DNA from: Bacteroidetes bacterium UBA7662
GTDB lineage: Bacteria > Bacteroidota > Bacteroidia > UBA7662
Length of the DNA stretch: 64,000 bases
Reading direction: 5' to 3'
NCBI GenBank assembly: GCA_002483345.1
Contig: DLHS01000018.1
Span: forward strand, 1 to 64,000
The translations under genes were made by a program, and so were the position numbers. The notes under the pieces were generated by a model, which made no database searches, was not told the origin of the DNA, and saw only the letters and a list, made by a program, of their open reading frames with translations. Shown here piece after piece: positions 9,825 to 18,982 of the stretch (the stretch's first letter is position 1; each line of letters starts with the position of its first letter).

Positions 9825-10172
9825 TCAGGGAGCCTGGGCAGGCTGAATACAGGTAAAAAGTGTTTCCTGAAACTGTTTCAGGTGCAAATGAACGGCACCG
9901 GCTTCGTTTTGGGCAACGGGCGCCAGTTCAGGAACAACCGGCCAGATAACCGGTAGCGTTGCTTCAGCACGCAGATTCAGCTGGTAACTGCTGCCCGGCT
10001 GAATAAGCTGCATGGGCTCCAGTACAGGTCTGGTTTCTTCTTCTTCGGGTGTGTCAGCGCCTGAAGTCGTCGCTGTGGTTTCAACCGCATGATCACTCAT
10101 CCAGCCGGCAGAAGCCGTGGAGAGCCCTATCAGGAGGGCAAACAGACAGATGAATAAGTTTTTGAGCGACAT
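9825..10172 (-). CDS. Small secreted protein of unknown function
   Basis: 115 residues with a clear signal peptide (hydrophobic FICLFALLIGLSTASA, cleavage near residue 22). The mature part is acidic at first (DTPEEEETRP), then has no recognisable domain; one Cys lies near the end. A good promoter precedes it in the gap after the ktrA stop, which supports a real gene. I do not recognise the family. Its place between ktrA and secDF gives no clear functional hint. Confidence 0.6.
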   Translation of the reverse strand: MSLKNLFICLFALLIGLSTASAGWMSDHAVETTATTSGADTPEEEETRPVLEPMQLIQPGSSYQLNLRAEATLPVIWPVVPELAPVAQNEAGAVHLHLKQFQETLFTCIQPAQAP

Positions 10173-10180
10173 ACAGCTTG

Positions 10181-10211
10181 CGAAAATAAGGCTTATGTAC
10201 TACTATACAAG
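10181..10211 (-). promoter_or_regulatory. Promoter of the small secreted protein gene
   Basis: On the minus strand CTTG (10211-10208), a 19-nt spacer and TATTTTCG (10188-10181) fit the Bacteroidota -33/-7 pattern (TTTG, 19 nt, TAnnTTTG) with one mismatch in each box. The -7 box lies 8 nt before the ATG, so the leader would be very short. Confidence 0.6.
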
Positions 10212-10907
10212 CTATTTATTGAGATCTACAAATTTCTCGATATCGGTGTTTTTTCCCAACAGTATCATATAGTCTGTATCATACAACACCGTATCCGACT
10301 TCGGAACACCCAGTATATGGTATTCTGTGGTCGTTTCACCTTCTTTATTTACCGCCTCATATGCCCTGCGTAAAGTAATGAGGTTGAGATTATACTTATT
10401 ACGCAAACCAATGTCAATGACTGTCTTGCTGGCCACACCGGCCGGCGTGCGCAGCTCAACAATCTGATAATCGTCTGGTAACTGAAAGAAACTAACCAGA
10501 TCGGGGTTCAGCAAACGGCCGGCCACCGAAATACCCACCTCATCCTCAGGCGAAAGTACCTCCTGCACCCCCAGTTTCAGGAGAATGCGCTGCTGCTGCT
10601 CATTCGAAGCCCGGGCAATGATGCGCTTCACTTTCAATTCCATCAAAACTACCGTGGTAAGCAGCAAAGCTTCAAAATCCTGACCAATGGCCACAACGAC
10701 GCCTTCCAGGTCCTGTACATTCTGCGATCGCAGGGCTTTGATATCGGTAGAATCAAGCTGAACCGCAAACGCCACCTCATCCCGCAGGGCATCTACCCGT
10801 TCCGCGATATTGTCGATGGCCATTACCTCTGCTCCACGGGCCGAAAGGGTGCGGGCAATCGTGGTGCCAAAACGGCCAAGGCCTATAACACCGAATCTGT
10901 TTTCCAT
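10212..10907 (-). CDS. ktrA: KtrA/TrkA-type potassium channel regulatory subunit
   Basis: 231 residues. An RCK_N Rossmann domain (about 1-125) has the nucleotide-binding GLGRFG at 9-14 and an acidic residue at the end of the second strand (AIDN). An RCK_C domain (about 140-228) follows. KtrA proteins form an octameric ring that binds ATP/ADP or NAD(H) and gates the membrane ion channel KtrB. No ktrB-like gene is visible in the window. The start overlaps the end of the uridine kinase gene by 25 nt, so the two are probably cotranscribed. Confidence 0.9.
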   Translation of the reverse strand: MENRFGVIGLGRFGTTIARTLSARGAEVMAIDNIAERVDALRDEVAFAVQLDSTDIKALRSQNVQDLEGVVVAIGQDFEALLLTTVVLMELKVKRIIARASNEQQQRILLKLGVQEVLSPEDEVGISVAGRLLNPDLVSFFQLPDDYQIVELRTPAGVASKTVIDIGLRNKYNLNLITLRRAYEAVNKEGETTTEYHILGVPKSDTVLYDTDYMILLGKNTDIEKFVDLNK

Positions 10908-11521
10908 GGTACTTGTGCTTTGAGGTGGTGGACAAGGACTTCAAGTCCTTTGTCGAATGAGGTATTGTTGGTGATGATGAGATCGCTGTATGCTTTGTAA
11001 GGCAATAAATACTGCTCAAAAGCAGGGGTAACGTGGTTGTGCCATTGGTACATGACCGTGTCTTTGGGATAACCCCGCTCCTCCGCATCTCTTTTGATAC
11101 GACGTTGAAGTTTGACATCCTCCTCCGCATCAATAAATACCTTCAGATCAAGCAGTTCCCTTATTTCTTCGTAATGAAATACAAAAAGACCTTCCATGAT
11201 AATTACAGGAGCGGGTTTGAACACAAGTAGTCCCGGTTCTTTGTCAGGATTGTTGAAGGTGTATTCGCGCAGGTATATCTCCTCTCCTTCCAGCAACTGG
11301 CACAAATGACGGTAAAACTCACTGCGGTTGATGGAAGTAGGCAAATCGTAGTTGATTTCACCGTTTTCATCGCAAAGCTGCTGTTCCTGGGGAACATAGT
11401 AGTTATCCTGAGAAATGACACACAACTGGTCTGTATCGAACTGCGCGGCCAGTCGCTCAATAAAGGTGGTTTTCCCGGATGCGCTGCCGCCAACGATGCC
11501 TACGATATAAGGTCTTTCCAA
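10883..11521 (-). CDS. udk: Uridine kinase
   Basis: 212 residues, the usual size for the uridine/cytidine kinase family. A Walker A motif GGSASGKT spans residues 11-18, followed by SQDNYY and the acidic IMEGLFVF segment. It phosphorylates uridine or cytidine with ATP or GTP in pyrimidine salvage. Translationally coupled to ktrA downstream (25-nt overlap). A nucleoside phosphorylase and a deoxynucleoside kinase elsewhere in the window belong to the same salvage theme but are not linked as an operon. Confidence 0.9.
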   Translation of the reverse strand: MERPYIVGIVGGSASGKTTFIERLAAQFDTDQLCVISQDNYYVPQEQQLCDENGEINYDLPTSINRSEFYRHLCQLLEGEEIYLREYTFNNPDKEPGLLVFKPAPVIIMEGLFVFHYEEIRELLDLKVFIDAEEDVKLQRRIKRDAEERGYPKDTVMYQWHNHVTPAFEQYLLPYKAYSDLIITNNTSFDKGLEVLVHHLKAQVPWKTDSVL

Positions 11522-11560
11522 AGTATGGGTTTGTCCGGTGTCAAATATACCGACTGCGCC

Positions 11561-14017
11561 TCAAAACTCGGCAATCAATCGCAGGTTCAGGGTACGGGCA
11601 GTCAAATAATTAGGGACTGCCTGCTGGAAGCCTTCCGTATCGACTATCCAGAGATAGGAAATGGTATTGTTAACCTGCAGCAGATTAAATACCTCTGCAT
11701 TCAGCCAGATAGAGCGGAAACTTTTCCAAAAAGCACCTTTAGGCTGGCGTTTGGTATTGGAGCCTACCAGTTGTTTGGCAAAACCAATGTCGACCCGTCT
11801 GTATGGAGGCATACGCAAAGTGTCGCGGCTGCGGTCGTAATCAGGTGGCCCATAGGGCAAACGGCTGCCATACACCACATTAAGATGTACGCGGTAGCTG
11901 GGGTTCACCGGCAGATAATCCTGAAACATGATGTTAAAGATCATACGCTGGTCGCTGGGGCGTGGGATATACCCGACTTCCTGTCCGGTTGAACTGCCAT
12001 CCGGATTCGTATAAAAATCACCGCTGATATCTTCTCCTGTCTTCAGAAACGAGAGGGATGCCCACGATTGCAACGAATAAACAAACTCCCCGTTGATCCG
12101 GAAATCTATGCCCTGCGCATACGCGCGGGCATTGTTTTGTCCCAGATACCGCAATCTGACATTATCGAGCTCATATGGCACGATGCTATACATATCCTTG
12201 TAAAAAAGCTCTGTTACAAAGCGGAACGGTCTATCCCAGGCTTTGAAACTGTAATCGCCCCCGGCCACATAATGAATCGCACGCTGGGCTCTGATAGCAG
12301 GATTCAGGGTCCCGAAGGGATCACGCATCTCCCGGTAAAATGCCGGCTGACCATACAAACCTGCGGCAGCCCTGAAAACCCAGTCCCGCTCCCAGCGGGG
12401 TTTAAAAGATATCTCAGCCCGCGGGCTGACAAGCAGTTCGTTGCTGTAAGTCCAGTAATTGAACCGCATACCGGCCGTTAGGTGCAGTTCATATAAGTCG
12501 TTCAGCAAATAGCTGTCCTGCACATAACCGCTGATCCGGCTGGCATTTACCCGGTTGGCAGCATAAATGGTTTCGTACAAATTCACCACATCGCTGCGGG
12601 CAGGCTGTCCGCCGGGCAACGCGAAAGCTGCCGAGTCGATGTTTTTCCATTCTGTCAACCGGTCGGCAATATACTCCTGCTGCACGCGTAAACCCCATTG
12701 CAGATACCCATAGGTAAGCGACTGATAATACCCTTTATGTTCCAGCGCATACACCTGTACGGTTAGCTGGTTACGGGCATAATCCTGAAAACCACCTATT
12801 CCACGTGTAAAAGCTACCTTCCCGAAGTTTTCAGAGCCGATTTCGGTATCGAGCTGATTGAGCAGCCAGGCGCCTTCTACATCAAAATTTTCTCTTTCAT
12901 CTGACGTATAAGCCGATCCGATGAACTTAAGCTGCATGCGCGGGAATGGTTTGTAAGTAGCCGTTGCACCGGCTGTGAAAGTCCTGAACTGGGTAACCTC
13001 CTGCCCGTCGAAAAACACCCGCAGTTGCAGGGCTTCTCTAACCGTACCAAAAACGGTCTCCCGATTTGCCGGAACAACGGTATAATCATTCTGGTTGTAA
13101 CTGAGCAGCAGACCATACTCCCATTTGGGGCTGGCTGTATAGCCGAAGTATCCCTGCACATCCGTAGAAACTGGTCTGTATTCTCCCTGTGTATCCAGCG
13201 ATCCGAGCAAATTACTGAGGGTACGGTAGCGGCCACCGATCAGCCAGCTTAGTTTTTTATTGTTGGAACGGCCTTCCGTGGTCAGGTTTGCCCCCATCAG
13301 TCCCGCCTGAACCGTAGTCCTGAATGTTTCCGGACGGCGGTAACGTACATCCAGCACCGAACTGAGTTTATCCCCGTAGCGGGCTTCAAATCCACCTGCG
13401 GAAAATTGTATGGAGCCCACCATATCGGGATTGATAAAACTCATGCCTTCCTGCTGACCGGAACGCACCAAAACCGGCCGGTAAATCTCTATGTCGTTGA
13501 CATAAACAAGGTTTTCATCAAAATTACCTCCCCGAACGGTGTACTGCGAACTTAACTCCTGTGTAGGTCGGGCACCCGCCGCCTGCAGCAGCATCTCAAA
13601 ATTCCCGGTAGGGTTAGCGAGGCTGCTGCTCACCTTAGGGTCAAGCTTTACCACCCCGGTGGTCCGTATCTGCCTGTCCTCTACGGTGATATCGGTGATA
13701 TGGATGCTGTTGGTTTTAAGAACAACATCCAGGAGTTTTTGCTCCCCTGGTTTAAGCCGTATGCTTTGCTGTACTTCCTCGTGTCCGATATAACGAAATA
13801 TGATCCGCAAATTGCGGTTGGCCGGAAGTTCAAGGCTATAGGCCCCGTTATCGTTGCCGGGCACCCCGCTGTTTAATTCGAGTACCAATACACTGACCTG
13901 CTGAAGCGGATTGCCCTTTTCATCTTTAACCGTACCATACAGACGTGCTTTATCCTGGGCGTGGCCGGTATAGGCTACGCTCAAACCCAGGCAAACAAAC
14001 AGCAGCAATCGCAACAT
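11561..14017 (-). CDS. TonB-dependent outer-membrane receptor
   Basis: 818 residues. A signal peptide (1-20, ending GHAQ) is followed by a CarboxypepD_reg-like domain (about 22-110: LYGTVKDEKGNPLQQVSVLV), a plug domain (about 125-230: YTVRGGNFDENLVYVNDIEI) and a long beta-barrel ending in an aromatic-containing strand (LNLRLIAEF). Such receptors use TonB energy to import large ligands. No SusD-like partner is adjacent, so this is not a typical polysaccharide locus, and the substrate cannot be told. It lies 39 bp upstream of udk on the same strand. Confidence 0.93.
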   Translation of the reverse strand: MLRLLLFVCLGLSVAYTGHAQDKARLYGTVKDEKGNPLQQVSVLVLELNSGVPGNDNGAYSLELPANRNLRIIFRYIGHEEVQQSIRLKPGEQKLLDVVLKTNSIHITDITVEDRQIRTTGVVKLDPKVSSSLANPTGNFEMLLQAAGARPTQELSSQYTVRGGNFDENLVYVNDIEIYRPVLVRSGQQEGMSFINPDMVGSIQFSAGGFEARYGDKLSSVLDVRYRRPETFRTTVQAGLMGANLTTEGRSNNKKLSWLIGGRYRTLSNLLGSLDTQGEYRPVSTDVQGYFGYTASPKWEYGLLLSYNQNDYTVVPANRETVFGTVREALQLRVFFDGQEVTQFRTFTAGATATYKPFPRMQLKFIGSAYTSDERENFDVEGAWLLNQLDTEIGSENFGKVAFTRGIGGFQDYARNQLTVQVYALEHKGYYQSLTYGYLQWGLRVQQEYIADRLTEWKNIDSAAFALPGGQPARSDVVNLYETIYAANRVNASRISGYVQDSYLLNDLYELHLTAGMRFNYWTYSNELLVSPRAEISFKPRWERDWVFRAAAGLYGQPAFYREMRDPFGTLNPAIRAQRAIHYVAGGDYSFKAWDRPFRFVTELFYKDMYSIVPYELDNVRLRYLGQNNARAYAQGIDFRINGEFVYSLQSWASLSFLKTGEDISGDFYTNPDGSSTGQEVGYIPRPSDQRMIFNIMFQDYLPVNPSYRVHLNVVYGSRLPYGPPDYDRSRDTLRMPPYRRVDIGFAKQLVGSNTKRQPKGAFWKSFRSIWLNAEVFNLLQVNNTISYLWIVDTEGFQQAVPNYLTARTLNLRLIAEF

Positions 14018-14041
14018 CCGTGGCTTAACGTTGGTGAGGGG

Positions 14042-14710
14042 TCAGAGATTGTGACGGACGGAAGCCGCCCGTAAATCAGCTATCGTGGCCACCGGATTTT
14101 CAGCACTGAACACAAAATTACCGGCAACCAACACATCCGCACCGGTTTCCACCAAACGCGGTGCATTCTGCCGGTTCACCCCGCCATCTATTTCTATTTT
14201 GAAAGAAAGTCCTTCTCTGGCTCGGAAATCTGCCAGCGCCGCCACCTTCCGGTAGGTGTTCTCAATGAATTTCTGTCCACCAAAACCAGGGTTGACACTC
14301 ATCACACAAACCAGGTCTGCATCGCCCAGTATATCGTACAGACCGCTTACAGGGCTGTGGGGGTTGATGGCTACGCCAGCCTGCATCCCTGCAGCTTTTA
14401 TCTCCTGAAACGAACGATGCAAATGTACCGATGCTTCCAGGTGAACGGTCAGCACCGCTGCACCGGCTTCCGCAAAACGGCTGATATAACGTTCCGGCTG
14501 TACGATCATAAGATGTACATCAAGTGGTTTACGGGCTGTTTTGCGGATGGTTTCCAGTACAGGGAATCCGAACGACATATTGGGAACAAAAACGCCATCC
14601 ATGATATCTATATGAAACCAGTCAGCCTCGCTGCTGTTGACCATCTCAGTGTCTCGTTGCAGGTGGCCAAAGTCAGCGGCCAGCATAGAAGGGGCAATTA
14701 ATGCTTGCAT
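14042..14710 (-). CDS. rpe: Ribulose-phosphate 3-epimerase
   Basis: 222 residues from the ATG at 14710. A longer frame to 14785 would add 25 residues without family similarity, and the chosen start gives the usual MQALIAPSMLAADFG. TIM-barrel motifs are present in order: HIDIMDGVFVPNMSFG, DVHLMI, VMSVNPGFGGQKF and EIDGGVN. It interconverts ribulose-5-phosphate and xylulose-5-phosphate in the pentose phosphate pathway. It is 24 bp upstream of the TonB-dependent receptor gene on the same strand. Confidence 0.96.
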   Translation of the reverse strand: MQALIAPSMLAADFGHLQRDTEMVNSSEADWFHIDIMDGVFVPNMSFGFPVLETIRKTARKPLDVHLMIVQPERYISRFAEAGAAVLTVHLEASVHLHRSFQEIKAAGMQAGVAINPHSPVSGLYDILGDADLVCVMSVNPGFGGQKFIENTYRKVAALADFRAREGLSFKIEIDGGVNRQNAPRLVETGADVLVAGNFVFSAENPVATIADLRAASVRHNL

Positions 14711-14730
14711 GTCGCAAAGGTAGTTTTTTT

Positions 14731-14873
14731 GCGTATGCCTTCGGCTGTCCATCGACACTGCGTCTTTAGTCCATGGACCAGACAACAGCGCTCCACAGTT
14801 CAGTATCGTTTAAATATGCCGCAGGTGTGGCAAAAAATCCCGGCTCTCGCTTCCCGGAATTCCGATGTCTGTA
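14731..14873. repeat. Remnants of palindromic elements B and A in the rpe-dnk gap
   Basis: At 14731-14747 the sequence matches the left end of the family B element at 45306 at 15 of 17 positions (core TGCCTTCGGCTG). At 14844-14873 it matches the right arm of family A copy 1 at 23 of 30 positions (CTCTCGC ending ATGTCTG). A small GTCCATGGAC palindrome (14770-14779) lies between. No gene is credible. Both pieces appear to be decayed halves. Confidence 0.5.
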
Positions 14874-14914
14874 TGACCCGGATCCCTGACGACAAGCCGG
14901 TTGAAACCTGGCGT

Positions 14915-15544
14915 TTATGGAGAAACCCGCGTAAGGCCGTAAGGATAATGCCCACTCACCAGTTCCGTCATACGTTCGAAATGGGCCGGGTTTTCGAGGT
15001 AGTCCAGCTCATCTGTGTCAATCAGGACACAGCGCAAACCACTTGCCTGCTCCATAAAACTGAGGTAAGCCGCGTCAATCTGCTCCAGGTAGTCAGCTGA
15101 AATCTGTTGCTCAAAATCACGTCCCCTTTGGGCGATTTGCCGAAGCAGTTTGGGGGTACCTGCCTTCAGGTAAACAAATAAATGGGGTTGTGGCAGTTTG
15201 CTGTTGATGATGCCGAAAATCTCCTTGAACAGTTGGTATTCATCGCCTTGCAGGGTTTTGCCCGCGAAAATGAGGCTTTTGTAAAAGCTGTAATCCGCCA
15301 CCAGCCCCTGTTGACGGAGGTCTACGGCTGCAAATTCATCGTGCATCTGGCGGTAACGTTCTGCGAGAAAAGCTGTTTCGACTGAAAATCCATACCGTTC
15401 CGGCTGGGCATAAAATTTAGGAAGAAAAGGATTCTCCATGTATTTCTCCAGCAACAGCGGTACCCCCCAGTATTCAGCCAGGCGATTACTGAGGGTGGTT
15501 TTACCCGCCCCTATATTGCCTTCTATGGTCAGGTATCGGTTCAT
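14915..15544 (-). CDS. Deoxynucleoside kinase
   Basis: 209 residues from the ATG at 15544, whose ATGA overlaps the folK stop; this overlap and the family-typical MNRYLTIEGNIGAGKTT decide the start over a 14-residue longer frame. The P-loop is GNIGAGKT (about residues 8-15). An ERY motif and a lid-like RGRDFEQQ follow. The family phosphorylates deoxyadenosine, deoxyguanosine or deoxycytidine with ATP for dNTP salvage; exact specificity cannot be read from sequence. Cotranscribed with folK. Confidence 0.92.
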   Translation of the reverse strand: MNRYLTIEGNIGAGKTTLSNRLAEYWGVPLLLEKYMENPFLPKFYAQPERYGFSVETAFLAERYRQMHDEFAAVDLRQQGLVADYSFYKSLIFAGKTLQGDEYQLFKEIFGIINSKLPQPHLFVYLKAGTPKLLRQIAQRGRDFEQQISADYLEQIDAAYLSFMEQASGLRCVLIDTDELDYLENPAHFERMTELVSGHYPYGLTRVSP

Positions 15545-16041
15545 GATCGGGGCTCCCACAAGCTTACATCGAGGGTATCGGTACAAATCTCCAGCAATGT
15601 TGCCACATCTTGTTGCAGTACGGGGTGATTAAATGTCGGTGCAATTTCAGCCAGGGGTGCGAGCACAAACCTGCGGTTATGCAATTGCGGATGGGGCAGT
15701 TGCAGCCGGTCGGTTTGCAACACCAACTGGTCGTAAAACAGAATATCTATATCCAGTGTCCGGTCAGCCCAGCGTTCCCCACGTTCTCTTCCCGCCGATT
15801 TTTCTATCTCAAGGGTAATTTCAAGTACCTGTTCCGGTTTATATGAGGTTCTTAGCCACAATGCCTGATTCAGGTAGGCATGAAGCGAATTGCTTCCCCA
15901 GGCAGCGGTCTGATATACAGCCGACATAACAACCAGCCCGCCCAGCTTTTCCAGCAGCTGACCTGTCGCAAATGTTAAGCTTTGGTAACGGTCGCCCAGA
16001 TTAGCGCCTGTTAATAAGAATAGATCGTGCTGGTTTCGCAC
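15541..16041 (-). CDS. folK: 2-amino-4-hydroxy-6-hydroxymethyldihydropteridine pyrophosphokinase
   Basis: 166 residues, the normal size for HPPK. Signature motifs are LTGANLGDR near the N-terminus and WADRTLDIDILFYD followed by LPHPQLHNRRFVLAPLAEI. It transfers pyrophosphate from ATP to 6-hydroxymethyl-dihydropterin in folate synthesis. It is divergent from sppA across a 34-bp gap and overlaps the downstream kinase gene by 4 nt. PabB, encoded at 40784, acts on the other branch of the same pathway. Confidence 0.96.
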   Translation of the reverse strand: MRNQHDLFLLTGANLGDRYQSLTFATGQLLEKLGGLVVMSAVYQTAAWGSNSLHAYLNQALWLRTSYKPEQVLEITLEIEKSAGRERGERWADRTLDIDILFYDQLVLQTDRLQLPHPQLHNRRFVLAPLAEIAPTFNHPVLQQDVATLLEICTDTLDVSLWEPRS

Positions 16042-16048
16042 AGAAATG

Positions 16049-16056
16049 TAATTTTG
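16049..16056 (+). promoter_or_regulatory. -7 box of sppA promoter
   Basis: TAATTTTG is a perfect TAnnTTTG match ending 19 nt before the sppA ATG. It lies in the 34-bp gap between the divergent folK and sppA starts. No clear TTTG is seen about 19 nt upstream. Confidence 0.6.
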
Positions 16057-16075
16057 GAACGCAAACTTATCCCTT

Positions 16076-17836
16076 ATGCGTCAGTTTCTGAAATTTACCC
16101 TTGCTTCTTTTACAGGCTTCCTTTTAGTGTTCCTGGTTATCTTCCTGATCTTTTCCGCCCTGGTGGCAGGTTTGATGAGTAAAGATGATAAAGTAACCGA
16201 AATCAAGAAAAACAGCATATTACACCTTGATTTCGCAGACGTCATCGCCGACAGAGGCACCGAAAATCCACTCAGCGGCATCGATTTCACCTCACTGGAA
16301 GGCTCTCAGACAACCAGCTTCCGCGACTATACCCGGTCCATCCATGCAGCCGCTGAAGACGACAAAATCCTTGGCATCTTCCTCGATCTGAGCGACATAC
16401 AAACAGACATGGCGATCCGTCAGGAAATCCGGAATGCGTTGAAAGATTTTAAAAAATCGGGCAAATTTATCTACGCCTACAGTGAAACCTATACCCAAAG
16501 CAGCTATCACCTGGCTTCGCTGGCCGACAGTATCTTTCTTTATCCAGAAGGTGACCTGATGTTTATGGGTTACGCCAGTGAGCCGATGTTCTTTAAAGGA
16601 ATGCTTGATAAACTGGGCATTGAAGTAAAACTGATCCGGGTAGGCAAATACAAAAGTGCCGGGGAGCCGTTTATCAGAGAAAACCTCAGTGAAGAGAACC
16701 GCTTTCAGGTGAGTTCTTACATCAACAGTCTTTACACCAATTTCCTGAACGATGTTTCTGAAGGCAGAAACATTCCGGCAGATAGTCTAAGGGCCATTGC
16801 CAATGATTTAAGGGTAGAAAACGCCCGTATGGCCGTCGAACAAAAGCTGGTCGATAAACTCGCCTATATAGATGAAATCCATGACCTGCTGATGGCCAAA
16901 GCCGATGTAAAAAAGCTAAAAGACCTGAATCTGGTGAGTGTAAGCGATTATATGCGCGCTGTACCCAAAGGCAGCATCTCCGAGAAAAACCGCATCGCCG
17001 TGGTTTACGCCATTGGAGACATCACCAGCGGAGAGGGTGACGATGCCACCATCGGCAGCGACCGCATTGCCGGAGCCCTGCGGGATGCACGCCTCGACGA
17101 AAATGTGAAAGCCGTGGTTTTACGTGTAAACTCTCCCGGGGGCAGTGCCCTGGCATCAGATGTCATCTGGAGAGAGATGACCCTGCTCAAAAAGAAAAAA
17201 CCGCTGGTTGTTTCCATGGGCGGACTGGCGGCGTCGGGCGGCTATTACATTGCCATTGCAGCCGATACCATTTATGCGGAACCTACCACCATCACCGGCT
17301 CTATCGGAGTATTTGGTCTCATTCCCAACATCTCGCCTTTTATGAAAAACAAACTTGGCCTGACTTTCGACCGCGTAACCACCGGTAAATACGCTGATCT
17401 TGGAACGGCTACCAGAGCCATGACCCCTGAGGAAGAAGCCATCATTCAACGATTGGTGAACAATATATACGATGATTTTACCACCAAAGTGGCCAAAAAC
17501 CGGAAACTGAGCCTCGACTCTGTGCAGGCTATGGCGCAGGGACGGGTCTATACCGGCAGCCAGGCCCTCGAAATTGGGCTGGTAGACAGACTCGGAAATC
17601 TCGATGATGCCATTGCCACTGCAGCCAGGATGGCAAAACTTGACAAATACCGGTTGAAAGAATTGCCTGAAATGAAAAATCCGATTGATGAATTACTCAG
17701 CGAACTTACCGGTATGCAGGCACGTAACCTGGAGCAGGAAATCGGGTTGCCGCTGCGACAATGGAAAACGGTAAAAGGTATACTTGAAAATGACCGTATT
17801 CAGGCCCGGATGGAGTTTTTACCGGCTGTACAATAA
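16076..17836 (+). CDS. sppA: Signal peptide peptidase SppA, long (67K) form
   Basis: 586 residues with one N-terminal membrane helix (about 8-33) and two tandem S49 protease-like domains, as in the E. coli 67K enzyme. The catalytic pair is visible: Lys193 in VGKYKSAGEPF and Ser387 in GGLAASGGYYIA. SppA degrades cleaved signal peptides in the inner membrane. It is transcribed alone, with its own promoter and a stem-loop terminator. Confidence 0.95.
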   Translation: MRQFLKFTLASFTGFLLVFLVIFLIFSALVAGLMSKDDKVTEIKKNSILHLDFADVIADRGTENPLSGIDFTSLEGSQTTSFRDYTRSIHAAAEDDKILGIFLDLSDIQTDMAIRQEIRNALKDFKKSGKFIYAYSETYTQSSYHLASLADSIFLYPEGDLMFMGYASEPMFFKGMLDKLGIEVKLIRVGKYKSAGEPFIRENLSEENRFQVSSYINSLYTNFLNDVSEGRNIPADSLRAIANDLRVENARMAVEQKLVDKLAYIDEIHDLLMAKADVKKLKDLNLVSVSDYMRAVPKGSISEKNRIAVVYAIGDITSGEGDDATIGSDRIAGALRDARLDENVKAVVLRVNSPGGSALASDVIWREMTLLKKKKPLVVSMGGLAASGGYYIAIAADTIYAEPTTITGSIGVFGLIPNISPFMKNKLGLTFDRVTTGKYADLGTATRAMTPEEEAIIQRLVNNIYDDFTTKVAKNRKLSLDSVQAMAQGRVYTGSQALEIGLVDRLGNLDDAIATAARMAKLDKYRLKELPEMKNPIDELLSELTGMQARNLEQEIGLPLRQWKTVKGILENDRIQARMEFLPAVQ

Positions 17837-17863
17837 GTCAAAACCACATTTTAATACTTGCTT

Positions 17864-17907
17864 AACGGGCAATGGCATAACAAATATGCTGTTGCCCGTT
17901 TATCTTT
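17864..17907 (+). terminator. Terminator of sppA
   Basis: AACGGGCAA pairs with TTGCCCGTT (17864-17872 and 17892-17900), with an inner GCAT/ATGC pair, followed by a T-rich stretch. It lies 28 bp past the sppA stop. Confidence 0.7.
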
Positions 17908-17936
17908 ATAACCCCTGTCAAAAGAAAATAACTGCC

Positions 17937-18935
17937 TTGAAAATACTCATCATACGTTTCAGCTCCATCGGCGACATTGTACTTACCACGCCGGTGATTC
18001 GTAGCCTGAAACAGCAGTTACCCGGTGCTCAGATACATTTTCTGACAAAAAAAGCATTCGGCCAGCTTCTCCTGGACAATCCTTATGTGGATCGGCTGCA
18101 TTTGCTCGGAGACAGTCCTGACAACCTGCTCAAAAGCCTGAAAACCGAACGATTTGACTATGTGGTAGATCTGCATAACAACCTGCGAAGTCTTCGTTTT
18201 AAGTTTGCGCTGGGGGCACGGAATTTTTCCTTTAACAAGCTGAATGCAGAGAAATGGCTGAAAGTCAGGTTCAAAATTGATTTGTTACCGGCCAAACACA
18301 TTGTAGACCGTTACCTGGATACCGTAAAAAGCCTGGGTATTGTAAACGACGGGCAGGGCCTTGACTTCTTTATCCCGGAAAACAGCCGGGTAAATCCCGA
18401 CCGGCTGGCACCGGTGTATCGGTCAGGTTACATAGGTTTTGTAATTGGCGGACAGCATGCCACCAAAATGCTTCCCCGTGAGAAAATAGCTGCCGTCTGC
18501 GAGGCCTTAAATTATCCGGTGGTGCTGATAGGCGGGCCCGACGATAAAGCCAACGGTCAATGGATAGAAGCTAAAGGAAATGGCAGAGTCCTGAATGCCT
18601 GCGGAAGTTTCAGTCTGGCTGAGTCGGCCGATTTGGTTCGTCAGGCCAGGGTTATCATCACCCACGACACCGGGCTGATGCACATTGCTGCTGCATTGCA
18701 CAAGAAAATAGTAGTGGTCTGGGGTAATACGATTCCGGAATTCGGCATGTACCCTTATTTTCCTGATGGGAGCAGTGATTTTATAAACTTTGAACAAAAG
18801 TTAAGCTGCAGGCCCTGCAGTAAAATTGGTTATGCGAATTGTCCAAGGGGGCATTTCAAATGCATGCAACTTCAGAACACAACAGCCATAGCCTTGTCAG
18901 CGCATGCCTATCTGGCAGAAGATATTCAAGAATAA
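17937..18935 (+). CDS. Glycosyltransferase family 9 (heptosyltransferase-like)
   Basis: About 332 residues. I place the start at the TTG at 17937, because the family normally begins KILIIRFSSIGDIVLTTP. The longer frame from 17784 would overlap sppA and its terminator. Domain: GT-B fold, with N-terminal SSIGDIVLTTPVIRSLK and C-terminal donor-site HDTGLMHIAAAL (ADP-heptose type). A late cysteine cluster (CRPC, NCPRGHFKC) is common in the family. GT9 enzymes add heptose to the LPS core; the acceptor is not known. TATCTTTA at 17901-17908 is a plausible -7 box for this start. An ATG at 17886 is the alternative. Confidence 0.85.
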   Translation: MKILIIRFSSIGDIVLTTPVIRSLKQQLPGAQIHFLTKKAFGQLLLDNPYVDRLHLLGDSPDNLLKSLKTERFDYVVDLHNNLRSLRFKFALGARNFSFNKLNAEKWLKVRFKIDLLPAKHIVDRYLDTVKSLGIVNDGQGLDFFIPENSRVNPDRLAPVYRSGYIGFVIGGQHATKMLPREKIAAVCEALNYPVVLIGGPDDKANGQWIEAKGNGRVLNACGSFSLAESADLVRQARVIITHDTGLMHIAAALHKKIVVVWGNTIPEFGMYPYFPDGSSDFINFEQKLSCRPCSKIGYANCPRGHFKCMQLQNTTAIALSAHAYLAEDIQE

Positions 18936-18952
18936 TCGCTAAATATTCAGGC

Positions 18953-18960
18953 TAATTTCG
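18953..18960 (+). promoter_or_regulatory. -7 box of DinB-fold gene
   Basis: TAATTTCG, one mismatch from TAnnTTTG, ends 22 nt before the ATG at 18983. The same variant box precedes the proline dehydrogenase and porX genes. Confidence 0.5.
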
Positions 18961-18982
18961 GGAGGCTGATTAGATTTGAAAT

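Noticed and set aside
17784..17936. N-terminal extension of the GT9 protein
   Set aside because: It overlaps the end of sppA and its terminator stem, and family members start at KILIIRFSS.
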